64,000 nucleotides of DNA, taken from assembly GCA_003344405.1 (NCBI GenBank), contig NOWV01000144.1, forward strand, positions 1 through 64,000, in the 5' to 3' direction. A program made the translations under genes and the position numbers. The notes under the pieces are model-generated. The model made no database searches, was not told the origin of the DNA, and worked only from the letters and a program-made list of their open reading frames with translations. This document shows positions 41,710-61,100 of this stretch, piece by piece. Each line of letters starts with the position of its first letter. Position 1 is the stretch's first letter. Source of the stretch: Trichoplax sp. H2 (Eukaryota; Placozoa; Uniplacotomia; Trichoplacea).

Positions 41710-44700
41710 ATGGCCGACGACAAAGTCTTGCATTATATGTTTGATTTTCGATCCATTCAAACTTCATTAACACCCGAAGCATTCATTGCTGATGCTAGTC
41801 AGTTTATGAAGCAGAAAGATTTCAATTTAGTATGTTCATCGCCATTACCCCATGGTCAACTCTTGGTGTGGACTGGTCCTGATCGTAGGTGAGCTAAACT
41901 AGGAATAAGACATTGAGTCGATGATAATTTGTTTTATCACAACGATCATAGCTAAAACAACGTTATGGCAGTTGAAGAAATGGCTTGGACATAAACTACC
42001 GCCGGTGCGCTCGTCTAATTCTATGATTGCCCTTCCAAATTGATCCCTATACTGTATTGTAGTTATAAATCTGCTGACGGACGTATACATGTTATGGTTA
42101 AAACTGCAACATATATACTAAACGCCAACAGCTATTCAAATGAGCGCCAGACAAAATGACAAGAACAATATGACAATAAAATAAGTCAACAGGAATAGTA
42201 GTCCAATCGCTTAATAGGAAAGTGATGTCAATATTGTAGGGATACGAGTAAAAGCAGCAATGTCCACTGGATAAACTAGTTGATTCACTCCTGTGTACAA
42301 CACATTGCACACCAATGAGCTGATTGGCCATGGCAACAAGTGGTCATTCCATTCAGGATGGAAATAGCCTCAACATGGGCTCGAATGGCGTTTATTTCGT
42401 CCCCATCACCTTGTATTCTCGTGTATATGCAATATTGTATAGTACGGTAGTTCGCGATTTGGGAGTCGTCAACACTTGTACATGAAAAGCACGTTAGACC
42501 TACTGCTGATGCAATATGTTCAAAGTAGTTTATTGTGTTGAATGGATGCAATGAATATCATTATTCACAACTTGACACCTTCACGTGCAAGCTAGACTCA
42601 ACTGATGCAATCTATCAAAACCATGAACTGGCCTGGCCATACTACTGGATAATATATCACTCTAGTCAAAACTTTTCTCAATCGTTATCGATTATAATTA
42701 TTCAAATAGCGTATTTTGGATATCATCGACCAAATAATAATAATTCAAATTAGAAGTACAGTAGTATAGCTACAAAGTAGTGCATGGGATGATAACAACT
42801 ACGTACTGGCTAGATACAGTACAGTAAACCAACTATTCTACTACTTCTTCTTTATATTTGGAGATCAATATAACAGTCAAGACACGTCTAGGAGAAAAGA
42901 TGATGATTATTGCTAACAATCGACGGAAATATCATTGTACGATACTCCAACCGACACACTGAAGGATTCGTATTACCGTAAAAACATCGTCATGACGAGA
43001 CGATAAAATTACTTGCGGTCATAGAAGCTAATCTTAGCTTCATGACCTCTTCCTACTGTCGACAATAATGATAGTCGATGCAAAATACTAACACGTTTTA
43101 TAAAATAGTCGTTACATGAGCATGTGTACGTGCATGTTTTTAGCTATCCTCGCCTACGTCCTATTACTAAGATATGCTCGCTTAAGATTGACTGCTAATA
43201 CGTCAAAAATGCAATCGAATTTTATCGATCTTATTATTGTGTACAAACTTACAATTTGCTCTGTCTAAACAAACATTGCATCACCAAATCCGTCTTCTTA
43301 CTTTATACTTACTCTTATTCCTTGATAGCCATGCGGTCATTCGACTCTACCAGGATATCAACCGAATTACTGTGGATATAACAAAACCGCTACCTGACGG
43401 GAAAACAATCATTTTTAGCGAAGACGTAAGATTGTAATGATATTACAATGGAAGAGCTACTCTTTTTTTAAACCCATTTCTGATGCTAAAATAATTTGTA
43501 ATAAAAGCAGTGATAAATAGTAATAAAATTAAACGGGAAGAATGTTACTGTGAGTAAATCGTTACAGTAATATCGAAAATAGATGTATCCATTAGTGAAC
43601 TTATCAAATAGTTCGCATTTACAGTACCTGTATGCGGTATGATGCATCTTAGTTGTGGTAGTGTTATAGCTATATAGAAGCTCTCTAATAGGTGTACAAT
43701 AGTCAGTCATTTGCTTACATAGTACGAAGAATATACTCTTCAATTGATATCCTAAAATGATAGAATTTGTAATACATTTGACCAGTGTTAATACAAGCGA
43801 TCCATATGATATAGTCCATCTCGAAAGGACTAGAAGAATTCCAGTGGCTAGTAACAAATCAGCTTACAGTAGAGATTTATATACCTCAGATTACACGTGT
43901 CCTATCTCCATTGATATACAGTAGTACGATAAACAAAACTACATATGCGTAAACAATACTTGTCCTAGAACTAATTAGTGATTACATTGCGCTATACATG
44001 GTTAAAATTATTATGAATTACGTAATTGTGGAGCGATTGTCCAATGTAACTATATTATATCTATGTTATTACCATGCTAGGATGAACGTGAAATCAAATC
44101 TTTGTTTCAAGGAAACAGTAAAAGGTAGATTACTTACGCATAAGTTCTTGTTGACTCAACAATAGGATTAGGGTTAATATTATTTATTTTTATTGATTAA
44201 AATAGCTACCCTGCAATTCAACGATGCCGAGATTTGGATATTTATGTTCCTACTTGTGATAATAGACTCGTCGAATATGACTTTGACAAGTTCGTTTATT
44301 CTTATAAATTGTAGTTAGTTGCGTATAAAAACAGAAAAAATGCATCAGTCACCATACGAACTAGTTTTGAAGTAATTACGCGTATTTATACGGCATTACG
44401 GTATAGGATTAAATTTTGTAATTACCTAGGGAGTTTATAGACCTCGTGTGTAATACTAATTCTGCTATAATTATGTTTCACTACCACGTTATTATATACT
44501 TTGTATCTTCATACAATTATAGAGTAGTGGTAAATGTAGATACCCAATTCCAAAATGTTAAAATTTGTCATTCACCACAATATGGAAATATGCTTCTACT
44601 GGACGACGACCCAAGTAGGTTCACTGTAGCTATATACTCATATCGAAATTGAAGTTCAATGTCAAATTCATCCTGTAGCTCCAAATTGATAATGGCTCTT

Positions 44701-46091
44701 AAAGTTCATGTTTTTCAATTGTGCTGTATATACTATATTTTCAGATTTAGCAGAGAGCGACATTGCCTATACTAAGGCTATAACTGGAAATGATACCCAA
44801 GATTATACTGATAAAACTGTCCTCATTCTTGGTAAAACAGACTTGTTCAACTAATTAATTAATTACAGATTAATTGCCATTGCCAAGATATTTTTCTTGC
44901 TGTTAATATGTATACTTATTACTGTACTTAGGTGGAGGCGATGGAGGTATTCTCAATGAGTTGCTGAAACAATCGCCAAAATATGTGACGATGGTGGAAA
45001 TATCTTTCATTATTTTTTTTTACTTTTAAAGAGTATTTAAAATACAGCTTATCGTAAGAAATAACGTTAGCTCGCGTACGTCGCAGTTAAATAGAACACA
45101 AATGCCTCGGAAACTACGCCCCTTAACGTTTCTTAAATTGATCAGGTAGTTATTGATGCTGCTATTAAACATTTACGTGGTATATGTGAAAATGCTATGG
45201 ATTCACTGGAAGGGCCAAATTACAAGGTAGGTATCACAATAGAATAAAAATTAGATATTCACACCTATCAATCAGTATTATGAAACTTTACAGATTAGGT
45301 TAAACATGAAAATGTGCGCATTAGCCACTTTCGTAGCTTTTTCCTTAAGGATGGCGACTTTCTTGATAGGTTATTGTTGAAGATTGTGTTCCGATACTGA
45401 AAAAGTATGCAAGTGAAGGAAAGGTGTTTGATTATGTCATCAATGATCTGACTGCTATCCCTGTTTCAACTACTCCTCAAGGTTTTATTTTTCAATTTCT
45501 AAATATCGCTGTTGTCTCCATGTTGAGCAGGTAGCTGTACTAACCTAGATATGTATATCATGAGTTAGGATCTCAATGGGATTTTCTACGTCTAATACTA
45601 CAATTATCAATGGATGTCCTCTCGGAAACTGGACGCTATTTTACTCAGGTACCGTATATCGATGTATACATCGTCGTATCAGTACGACTTCAACCAGGTT
45701 TTATTGTTAACTCGTATTTAATTTTTAGGGAAATGGTGCAAATAATGTCCATGCTCTTAAACTTTACGAAGAACAGCTGCAAAAATTAAGTAGAAAAGTC
45801 GATTTCAGAAAAGAAACCGTTTGCGTTCCTTCTTACCTTGAATTGTATCCAAAAATAAATAAAAAGCGTTATCATTTTTTTATTGCTGCAGTAGATATCT
45901 AGTAATTTAAGGTTGATGCTTTAATAAGTATCATATAAGTGATCAATAGTATTATAGGAATTCAGTTCATACACAATGGTTATCGTTCATAATTCTGCAG
46001 TCATTAGAAGGATAGCATTTTTTACTTTCTGTTTTTCCTCAACTTCATATTTCTTACTAGTTGGATCTTTTATGAAATTTGGAAGGTTTAA
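41710..46091 (+). CDS. SMS: Spermine synthase
   Basis: Cytosolic aminopropyltransferase making spermine from spermidine and decarboxylated S-adenosylmethionine. Twelve exons: 41710-41888, 43329-43425, 44081-44124, 44206-44310, 44523-44614, 44745-44831, 44932-44999, 45137-45226, 45370-45481, 45569-45648, 45729-45844, 46061-46091. All phases join into 366 residues, the same length as the human enzyme. Exons 1-2 form the N-terminal domain typical of animal SMS. Core motifs are [12 protein letters not shown], the nucleotide-binding GGGDGG at about residues 202-207, and [12 protein letters not shown] with the catalytic Asp at about 280. The last exon ends [10 protein letters not shown], matching the family's aromatic tail. 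Reading through the 45844 donor instead would give an unrelated tail, so the short last exon is preferred. The exon 7-8 junction needs a U12-type intron. The boundary of exons 4 and 5 is the least certain. Confidence 0.92.
41889..43328 (+). other. First intron of spermine synthase
   Basis: A 1.4-kb intron, long for this gene. On the opposite strand it holds an 88-codon Cys-rich open frame (separate entry). Nothing else was recognised. Confidence 0.7.
42285..42551 (-). CDS. Possible small Cys-rich protein antisense in an SMS intron
   Basis: Complete ATG-to-TGA frame of 88 codons. After 16-18 weakly hydrophobic residues it reads [13 protein letters not shown], resembling the start of a Ly-6/uPAR (LU) domain. 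It continues with further cysteines in QYC, TTCC, HWC and MCC near the C-terminus. A good signal peptide is missing, so an upstream exon would be needed. Base composition is less AT-rich than its surroundings. It could equally be a chance frame. Confidence 0.25.
   Translation of the reverse strand: MHPFNTINYFEHIASAVGLTCFSCTSVDDSQIANYRTIQYCIYTRIQGDGDEINAIRAHVEAISILNGMTTCCHGQSAHWCAMCCTQE
45000..45136 (+). other. Candidate U12-type (minor spliceosome) intron in spermine synthase
   Basis: The intron begins ATATCTTTC, close to the U12 AT-AC donor consensus ATATCCTTT. It contains CCTTAAC (45121-45127), the core of the U12 branch site, about 10 bases before its end. The last two bases are AA rather than AC. 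Removing 137 nt joins GTG GAA to ATT GAT CAG in phase, giving the conserved VTMVE-IDQ. A conventional gt..ag alternative (gtggaa..gatcag) would delete five conserved residues. Confidence 0.7.
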
Positions 46092-46120
46092 ACAGAAATA
46101 ACATTGCGATTGGAGAGGTG

Positions 46121-46600
46121 ATGGATCATTCTAAACTGGCTCATTTTATTCTCGTAATCATTATAATTATCAATTGTAGAAACTGGCTTATTATATCTTC
46201 GTAACTGTAATAATACACCAGAAAGTTATATTTCTTTCTGTACTGAAATTCATGACACTTTCCTGCGTATTATGTATTCACCATTGCCCTTAGTATTGAA
46301 TAGCACAGTCAACGATCCAATTTTTTCAGTGTTTTATACTCATATTACAGTTAAGCGCAAATTCGATAACAACCAAGTATTAAACTTACAGGTATTTTTT
46401 ATTTTTCGCATTTTTGGTCGTTACTTTTAATTAACATACACCCATGTTTATATATTCGTTTACCTGTACGTGCATAGACTTAGCTATGCAAAAACCAAGG
46501 TTTTTTAAAACATAATTGCTTCCTTTTCATATGTTAAAAAACTAACAATCTCTATCACCTGTAGATGCACAATTGCTTCTCAATTGAAAGCAATTATTAA
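46121..46600 (+). pseudogene. Possible small secreted-protein gene, unrecognised, frame disrupted
   Basis: The ATG at 46121 opens a hydrophobic leader (MDHSKLAHFILVIIIIINC). One base out of frame, an open stretch at 46180-46391 encodes 70 residues starting TGLLYLRNCNNTPESYISF. It is flanked by a caattgtag acceptor-like and a cag|gtattt donor-like site. A following acceptor at 46564 would add MHNCFSIESNY and a stop. No family was recognised. The frame change could be an indel, a sequencing error or a wrong model. It lies between the convergent ends of spermine synthase and RSK. Confidence 0.3.
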
Positions 46601-47434
46601 CACTTATGACCGGAATAGCGATGACAATCCTTTTTGTAATAAAGTCTTTAGCAAACACCGATCACCGAATTGGCCGTAACTATTATGCAAGATCTCAAGT
46701 CTTGCATAGTTAATTAATTATGCGCTTTTTCCAAAACTAAATACTGTGATTGACGCTTAGCAATATAACGTTAATCATAAATGCTACCTAGGTCGCAAAT
46801 GTAAAGATTAAAAAATAATTCAGCAGTTCACAATAATGTCAAGAGCGTCCCATCAGTGGACTCTATATAGCATTTAGATATCCATTAACTATGTACTTAT
46901 TATTTATCAACAGATAGTAAGGACAAATTTGTTCACTATCAGAAAATTACTTGCAAAGTGCGATCTCGTACTACAATTGCAATCTACAACAGAAATTATA
47001 ATTTCATAATGTGTTATTATCTAACTTAATCAATGCAGTATGCCAAACGAGCAAAAGCATTTACAAGGAGTCCGAATATTAGCAGATAAATAACGACATC
47101 AAAAAATTTTACTATTGCTGAACGCATGTCTTAAACAGTAATTATAGCAGATCAAAACTGTAAAAAAAAGTTCGATATTAAATTATATCGGCAAGCATGA
47201 CCACTTGTGTGTTATGTTAGTTCTGTTATAATTTGCGTTAATAAAAAAGTCATTTAAAACTACGTTACGCTTGTTTTGCTATTACAAATAAAATTAATTT
47301 TAAAATAACACTTCAATTTCCTATTCAAAATTCCATCATCATCCATTGTCTGAGAATTTATATCTCGAAAACATATATAACAATTACACTCAACGAAATA
47401 AATAAAACCTCCGTAGATATTTTGATATAACATG
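46601..47434. other. Spacer between convergent genes
   Basis: AT-rich. It presumably contains the RSK 3' UTR. No coding content was recognised; the open frame at 47260-47457 on the - strand overlaps the last RSK exon out of context. Confidence 0.5.
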
Positions 47435-54602
<7,168 letters not shown>

Positions 54603-55688
54603 CTGTAATATATGGATATATATATACATATACTTATTAATTTTTATATCGTCGATAAAACGGTTCTATAGTCATGTTTTCTCATCCATTTACTATATTC
54701 AGTAGCTACTAAAGGATATATTAAAACAGTTTTGCATAATAAAGATCAAATTAAATTTTATTGTATGAAACGATTGGTACGCATGGCGATTAACTTGTGC
54801 AAGTACTCTGATATTTTCTATCTCATTGTGCATCATTCCAATTTTGATGATTTCTATAGAAAGTTAACGCTTCAACAGGCGTCGACATGTTATTTCAAAG
54901 TCACAGTGGTAGTTTTAGTACATTGCACCTTCTGCCTTTCATAATATTGATCAGCAGTAGATCAATACTAGGTAGTGGAAATCCGAAACTTTAGTAGTTT
55001 CTGACAACTCTTGCAAGTAGTAAATAAAGCTGATAAATGCATTCCGTAACTACTTGATAACAACAAGTAGAAGGACACAATTCATAACATTATCCATCAA
55101 CTCCAAGAGAAAGAGGTTTCTTCGAGTGACTGACTTCAAGACTGATAGAAGATAATCCGAAGATGTAGAGTAGAGTATTCATGCCTACTACGTAGTTTTA
55201 GCTTTAAAGCGATCTCATTGACATACGCGTATACAGGTAAAGTTTCGATTTGACAACAGTAGCAATGTCCAATCGATTGATCTGTTTACAAGGATGATTT
55301 GCAGATATCGATTTTAATTATAAGCATACTATCTGAACAACTAAGCCACTATATGATCTTTTGTCAACTAACTAGAAGAATACAGTAGATAATTGCAGCA
55401 GTTATTATTCTAACATGATATGTGCAACAAGTCATAGCAATGACGATGGCATTTTTAGATGGTAGTTGTTGAATGGAATCCATTTAATTCGTAATAATTG
55501 TAATGAATCATCGACAGGAAATTGTAGTCATCGTGTATATCAATCAACATAACGATGCTAATTCTACCCTTGGGTAGCACTTTTTTTTACACTTGATTGG
55601 CGCAATTGAAAACTAGAAATGATGACTAAATTGTAGGCGTGTGACTAAGCTATCATTCTATTCAAAATATTGGAGTAATCATGCTTCA
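54603..55688. other. Region expected to hold the RSK 5' end
   Basis: The missing first RSK coding exon and promoter should lie here or a little upstream. It must end in phase 0. One short candidate (an ATG at about 54943 on the - strand, encoding MKGRRCN before a gtacta donor) was seen but is not supported by any conservation. Nothing else was recognised. Confidence 0.4.
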
Positions 55689-56102
55689 ATGGATTTGAAA
55701 TCAGCCTACAACTGTTGCTATTCAATGGAACCGATTGAAATGTGTGGCGAACCGCACTTCCTTGAAATGAGTAGCGAACCGCGCTTACTTCTCATCACCG
55801 AATGTCTACGAGTACTTGAATATAGTCATTCATTGACCGTAGTTGGCAATCAAATGCTAGAAAAAAAGCTGAAAGACATTGCATGCAATGAATACTATAT
55901 CCTACTAGTAGTTCCATTCAAGTCAAAGTTACTCCATGATGATGATGGCTTCGTCAGCAATGTCATCTATGCCAAGCGTCGTCCTACAACCTATTGTATC
56001 AATGTCACTGGCGAAAATTCACCACTGTACCATTCTAACGAAGCACTACAACATACTAACATTGGCATGAAAGCCATTTGGAATAGTATTTTGAACAAAT
56101 GA
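55689..56102 (+). CDS. Orphan single-exon ORF, unrecognised
   Basis: Uninterrupted ATG-TGA frame of 137 codons; an in-frame GTG lies 48 bases upstream. The protein is soluble-looking with a repeated EMxxEPxxL pattern near the start (EMCGEPHFLEMSSEPRLL), a central LLVVPFKSKLL stretch and no recognisable domain. Its composition is less AT-rich than flanking DNA and it is among the longest unspliced frames outside the identified genes. It could be a lineage-restricted gene, an exon of an unseen gene, or part of the repeat-like region that follows. Confidence 0.35.
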   Translation: MDLKSAYNCCYSMEPIEMCGEPHFLEMSSEPRLLLITECLRVLEYSHSLTVVGNQMLEKKLKDIACNEYYILLVVPFKSKLLHDDDGFVSNVIYAKRRPTTYCINVTGENSPLYHSNEALQHTNIGMKAIWNSILNK

Positions 56103-56660
56103 AGAGAAAAAACGCAACATACTGTTGTTGGTTTGATTGTACAAGTAGATTGTCAACTAATTAAATTGTTTTCAATACTTGGTTTACACCTGTATTGTAC
56201 TGTGTCGCGATAGGAGAATACTGTCTAAAGGAGTGTAATTGCAGGCCATTTGAATCTCATTTCTCCTTGTTGTCGTTGATTTTATGACTGTACATCACTG
56301 ACGGGCATGAAAACAGTGTTCAATTGCCGAGAATGGCATTACGTTCACTCTTGCAATTGAGTATTTTCTTTCATTTTTTTCTTTTTTTTTCTTCATTTTT
56401 TCTCACAGCCATTGAACAACCAACATCAAAGCGACACAGAAGACCAGATACAATACTGTGTATTGTATCATTTCAGTGTACATTGTGGTATTTTGGTCCG
56501 CCAATATGCCCCCTTGAAGTTGCAATCGATACCGTCTACACCGCAAGCGATTGATTTTACACGATCTTCAAGTCAGTGACGATTGCCAAGGTTGGGGAAA
56601 AAAAAATAAAATAACGATGGTAGTCCTACTAGAATGGCTGTCATGTTGTATTTTGGTGGA

Positions 56661-56693
56661 CAGTCGACTCCATTTTATGTATGGAGTCGACTG
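56661..56693. repeat. Perfect hairpin, 13-bp stem and 7-base loop
   Basis: Left arm cagtcgactccat (56661-56673), loop tttatgt, right arm atggagtcgactg (56681-56693). Each arm includes the GTCGAC palindrome. No flanking gene explains it. Confidence 0.85.
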
Positions 56694-57199
56694 GTGGCCA
56701 TGGTTGTGGTAAGCTACCCAGAGTACCGTAGTTTGTCTCCTTGACTCATTGACAATATGGGTGATAGTTGTCACTATGGAGTGGATTGAAAGACAGCCAG
56801 TGGCTGGCTTAACGTCTACCATTGCAAATTGGACATGATTCAGACTGACTTACTTCATTATCCTGAACAAATTTCCCTTGATGGAAAACTTCACCTCCTA
56901 ACTGAGCCAACGGCATACTATCAATTCAATTCGTCTTGAAAAATGGACTGAAAAAATGGCAAAAGGAAAGCGCCAATGGAACTGATTTTTTTTTCCTCTC
57001 TTTGGACTTGTCTTTTAGCCAACAGTGGTTGGCTCGTTCGCTGGATGCTTCAACCGTGGGCTGAATGACGTGAGGGGGATGGGATGACCTGTACCGACCG
57101 ACGTGCTCGAGTGCAACCAATCAGTCTGAGTGTGTGACGGACTGAAGCGAACTGATTGACAACAAGGCTACAGTACGGTTTCACATGCACCGGAGTGAA

Positions 57200-57412
57200 A
57201 GATGGACAGTATGTACTGTACACTGTACGGACTTGCAGTACAGAACACTACTGATTGGTAGAAATCCATGGGTAGGACAATAAGGACATGTACCAGACTA
57301 CCAGACTCTGGACATACAGTACTGGACAGTGTACAGTTGGAGGTATTGTGGTCTGGACTGGTCCGGACCTTGGTCTACTGTACAGTACATACTGTACACT
57401 GTAGACTCTACA
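57200..57412. repeat. TGTAC/ACAGT palindromic tract with GGTCCGGACC
   Basis: Dense overlapping short palindromes (tgtaca, gtac, ctgtacag) at about 57206-57250, 57315-57340 and 57376-57412, plus ggtccggacc at about 57359. The same combination occurs at 41480-41600, and TGTAC tracts occur in the long intronic block. Confidence 0.65.
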
Positions 57413-58158
57413 GTGCAACGTTTCAAGTACTGTAGTCCTTCAAGCCAATCTCGATACGACTAAACTGGTACGCTATGTCATCCAACTCCAATACTGTACA
57501 ACACTGTCAAGCCAGTACTTCGCAAAGATTAATCCATAAACTCTTTCTATCCCTTTGATCGAGGATCTGGAAAGGGGAAGGGATCACGATTTCTACAGTT
57601 GAAAACTTGAAATGCATGATTTCAAGCTGGGACCTCTTGAATAAATGCACTTTTCACAGGTTACTGATTCGACTAGACACAGGAATGAAATTATTAATGA
57701 CTACTGCAAGTACAGGGTCCTGGACATTGTACAACAGTGCATGTTCGAGAACTTACTGCAGCATTGACTGTACAACACTGCTGCACATACTGTACAAATA
57801 CCCTACACATCACAGTGGCATATCACTAATTCAGTAAACCATAACTGAACAGCAAACATGTATTGCCAAGCAACATATCCTACAAACAAATAATAAATAA
57901 ATACAATAATACATCGATAGTCGCATATTTTTATTAGTAGACAATGGTAAGAATACATAATCTTGTTATATTCTTAATCCTCATGGTATGGATTGAATTA
58001 AAATCGTTCAATTTAGCTCACATTTGTACATAAGGACATACGTACACATAATAGCAATCTCAATAAACCTTTTAGGAGTCATTATCACATAAACTTCGAG
58101 TATTAATAAAACAGGATAACTTATCGACTGCTAATTCAAATATAAATTAACAAAGTCA

Positions 58159-61100
58159 CTACTTGCGATCTTTTTCAATATGGCCTGTAACACCAGACGG
58201 ATATCGATTTGAATCGTGAGTATTCGATTGCAATGAATCAACCATCATAGGACGATGATGGCCAATAAAATGCGGACTCGCTGTAACTATCGGCGAAATT
58301 TCGGTCGATCCAAAATTGGTGACACCATTGGATGGTTGCAGTATACTACCTACTGCCATTAATTCAACCATCTCTGCTCTCAGTGCCGTAATTTCTTTAT
58401 CACGCTTCTGCAATTGGGCTTCAATGAGTTCTTTTTCATGCTTTGCGATTCCCATATGCTCAAACATATCCATTTTTATTCGAGTTTCAGATTTTAAATC
58501 ATTTTCTAATTTAATATTCTTTTCTTGCTGTGATGAAATGTTACATTTTAACGATTCTATTTCTTTTTTCATTCTTGATATTTCCGTCTGATTTTGATGC
58601 CTATAGACTTCAAATTCCTGTCGGGCATTTCTAAGCTGATCTTGTCGCTCATGAAGTTGCGTCAATAGCATACCCTTCTCCTTTTCCAACGTAGCTTGAG
58701 TCAAGCGGCAACTATCATGAGATATATTAATTGCTAAATTTGGCTCCATTTTCTTTTGCCAACTACTTTCAACTTTAGACTTTTTATCATTCTTTTTAGA
58801 TTGACTATCTTTGTTGGCGCTTGATATACTCCTATTTCTATACAAAATTTCAAGTAGAGCAATAAATTAATTATAGCATGCTCCAATTTCTAAAGCCATT
58901 GTAATCAATTAAAAAATGTTGTTCGCCGTAATTACTTGTACGCGCATATATACTGTAGAAAGAGATAGTTGCACACTGTATCAACGCATTATAACATAAT
59001 GTGGTATACGTTTATTAGAATGATTTATACTGTAGGCAAAAAAAATCGAAATTGATGGTAAGAATTTCATTTCTGTTGTACCGATTGCCACTTGAGTTCT
59101 TCAAATCTTCTTTAACAGCCTCTGTACGCCTGGACTCTTCTACTAATTTTAGTTGCTGACGAAGCTCTTGTTCGACATAGTCTTTTTGCTAAATAGGTTG
59201 ACATCGAAGCAGAAATAATCAACAATACAACCATACTGATTGATAGTAAATAGTATTTCGCTCTAACATAATTACGCCAATGATTCGTAACATACATCTA
59301 CTACAACTACTAGGAATGATGAAAGCAAGATCGAAATAACACAATTTTAAATTCTAATTTAAGGCATATAATATCGGTTTTGCACGTATAATACCTTTAG
59401 GTCATCTTTGACTTTTTTTATTTCAATTTCAAGATTTGTTATGATGGACGAGGCCTTTAGCCTGCAAGTATAATACAAATAAAAATGATAAAATAATGAC
59501 ATGGATAATTACTTTATGGACCATGTTTACATTAATCATACCTGGCAGCTTTCTCCTCTTGATACTGAATTACTAAAGAATCTAGTTCGATTTGCTCAGG
59601 TTTACACTCTCTACTCTCATAATTTATCTCAGTTTTATTATTCTTTTCTGATAAGGCTGCAGAACTTTGATCACATCTCGGATTTGTAGGCAATACGTAA
59701 TCGTCGTCTACCTCATCTTTCGATAAATTCTTTGAGGATACAATAGCCGGAGAAGTCTCCATGACTTTTCCTGCAAAATTCTTAGCACTGGAACTACGAT
59801 TTGTATGATTAATTGTCTTTATTATGACATTACTATCACTGTCGGAGACACTTTTTTTATCTACAGTTTTGTTAATTTTATCAGTCAAGTCTTCATTTCT
59901 TCTAGCATTAATCACGTTATTATCTGGATTAGATTTGACTTTTGATTTATGTATACTTTGTACAGTCGTCGTCTTATGTTTTATCATATTCGAAAATCTT
60001 AGCGCCCAATCTTGCAATTTTTCGGCCACTGCGGCTGTATTATTAAAAATTTTAAGTTAGCATGACAGTAAGGTTATTGCCATAGTTATCAAACAGTAGA
60101 CTAACAGCATACCACTTAATGATGGATCGCTAGCTGCTGTTCCCGCAATCCGATTAAGAGCTTCTTTTGTATGCTCGTTTGAAGTCGTAGGTATTAATTG
60201 ATTGATAGATGATATGATAGCTTTATCTCTGTGAATTTGCAACTGTTTATTCTACATATATAAAAGCAATATTGTAACAGGAAATAAATAATATCGCTAT
60301 AGAAAAAACGCGACCTCGTACTCAACTTTTCTATCTAACCGTAATTATAGCATAGTGTAGATAGCAAATCTCATCCACTTACTCTTATCATTTGATATTT
60401 TAAATAATTTATTATTCCACGCCCTATCGTCACCAACGAATGCCCAATGCTAACATATAAAAATATTTATATTTCTTAATTTTTGATGTTACTCGATGTG
60501 ATAGGAACATAAATAAATTATAATTACTTAGTTCACCATATCCTTACCTATGTGCAGCTAATGGGAGACATAATTCTAAATAAATTGGTAAATGGATAGC
60601 TCTCACCGTTGCTTCATTATATACAAATACCATCCAAATAAATAAGGTCGCTGAATTCAACCGTTCTAAAAGGTAAAGTTCAGTTAATTGATAAGTATAA
60701 TAATAAAATTTAAATTGGTTACGTCTTTTAAGAAATAAATATATTAAGAATCAATCCGATTATGTTGGAATGTTAAAACTATCATACCAGAATGACACGC
60801 TATCTGCATACAATTATACGTGCTAGCAGTGAATAAGAGCCACCGTGTAGGAAACATGATTAGTAATAGGAAATCCGCTATTACAGTCAGTCCAGTCAGT
60901 AATATTGTAGCCTCCTAGAACGGTATGCAAAACACAAAAGATTTTAAGACATAATCTGTACATTTTTGATCGATGACTACTGATTAGTTGAAATTATTAA
61001 TAAAATGCCTAATACAACTACGATATACAATACAACAACTAGAAATAATTGTGATTATAATATAGTAGAAGCTCCATTATTATTCAGAACTCTCGCTATA

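Larger units (their letters stand above)
56103..58158. other. Repeat-like spacer between the orphan ORF and macoilin
   Basis: Contains a pyrimidine-rich run (about 56340-56405), a perfect 13-bp stem hairpin (56661-56693), a ggtccggacc and TGTAC-rich palindromic stretch (57200-57412) resembling those upstream of spermine synthase, and on the - strand a possible macoilin poly(A) signal (tttatt on +, 57930). Open frames here are short and low in information. Confidence 0.5.

Noticed and set aside
43486-43857. 123-codon hydrophobic - strand frame inside an SMS intron
   Set aside because: Looks membrane-like only because of AT-rich codons (F, I, L, Y); no recognisable family motif, so treated as chance.
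45845-45902. Read-through end of spermine synthase (tail [12 protein letters not shown].. to a TAG)
   Set aside because: A gt donor at 45845 and a short exon at 46061-46091 give the conserved aromatic SMS tail and exactly the family length.
57607-57837. 76-codon + strand frame near TGTAC repeats
   Set aside because: Contains translated palindromic repeat units and no domain.
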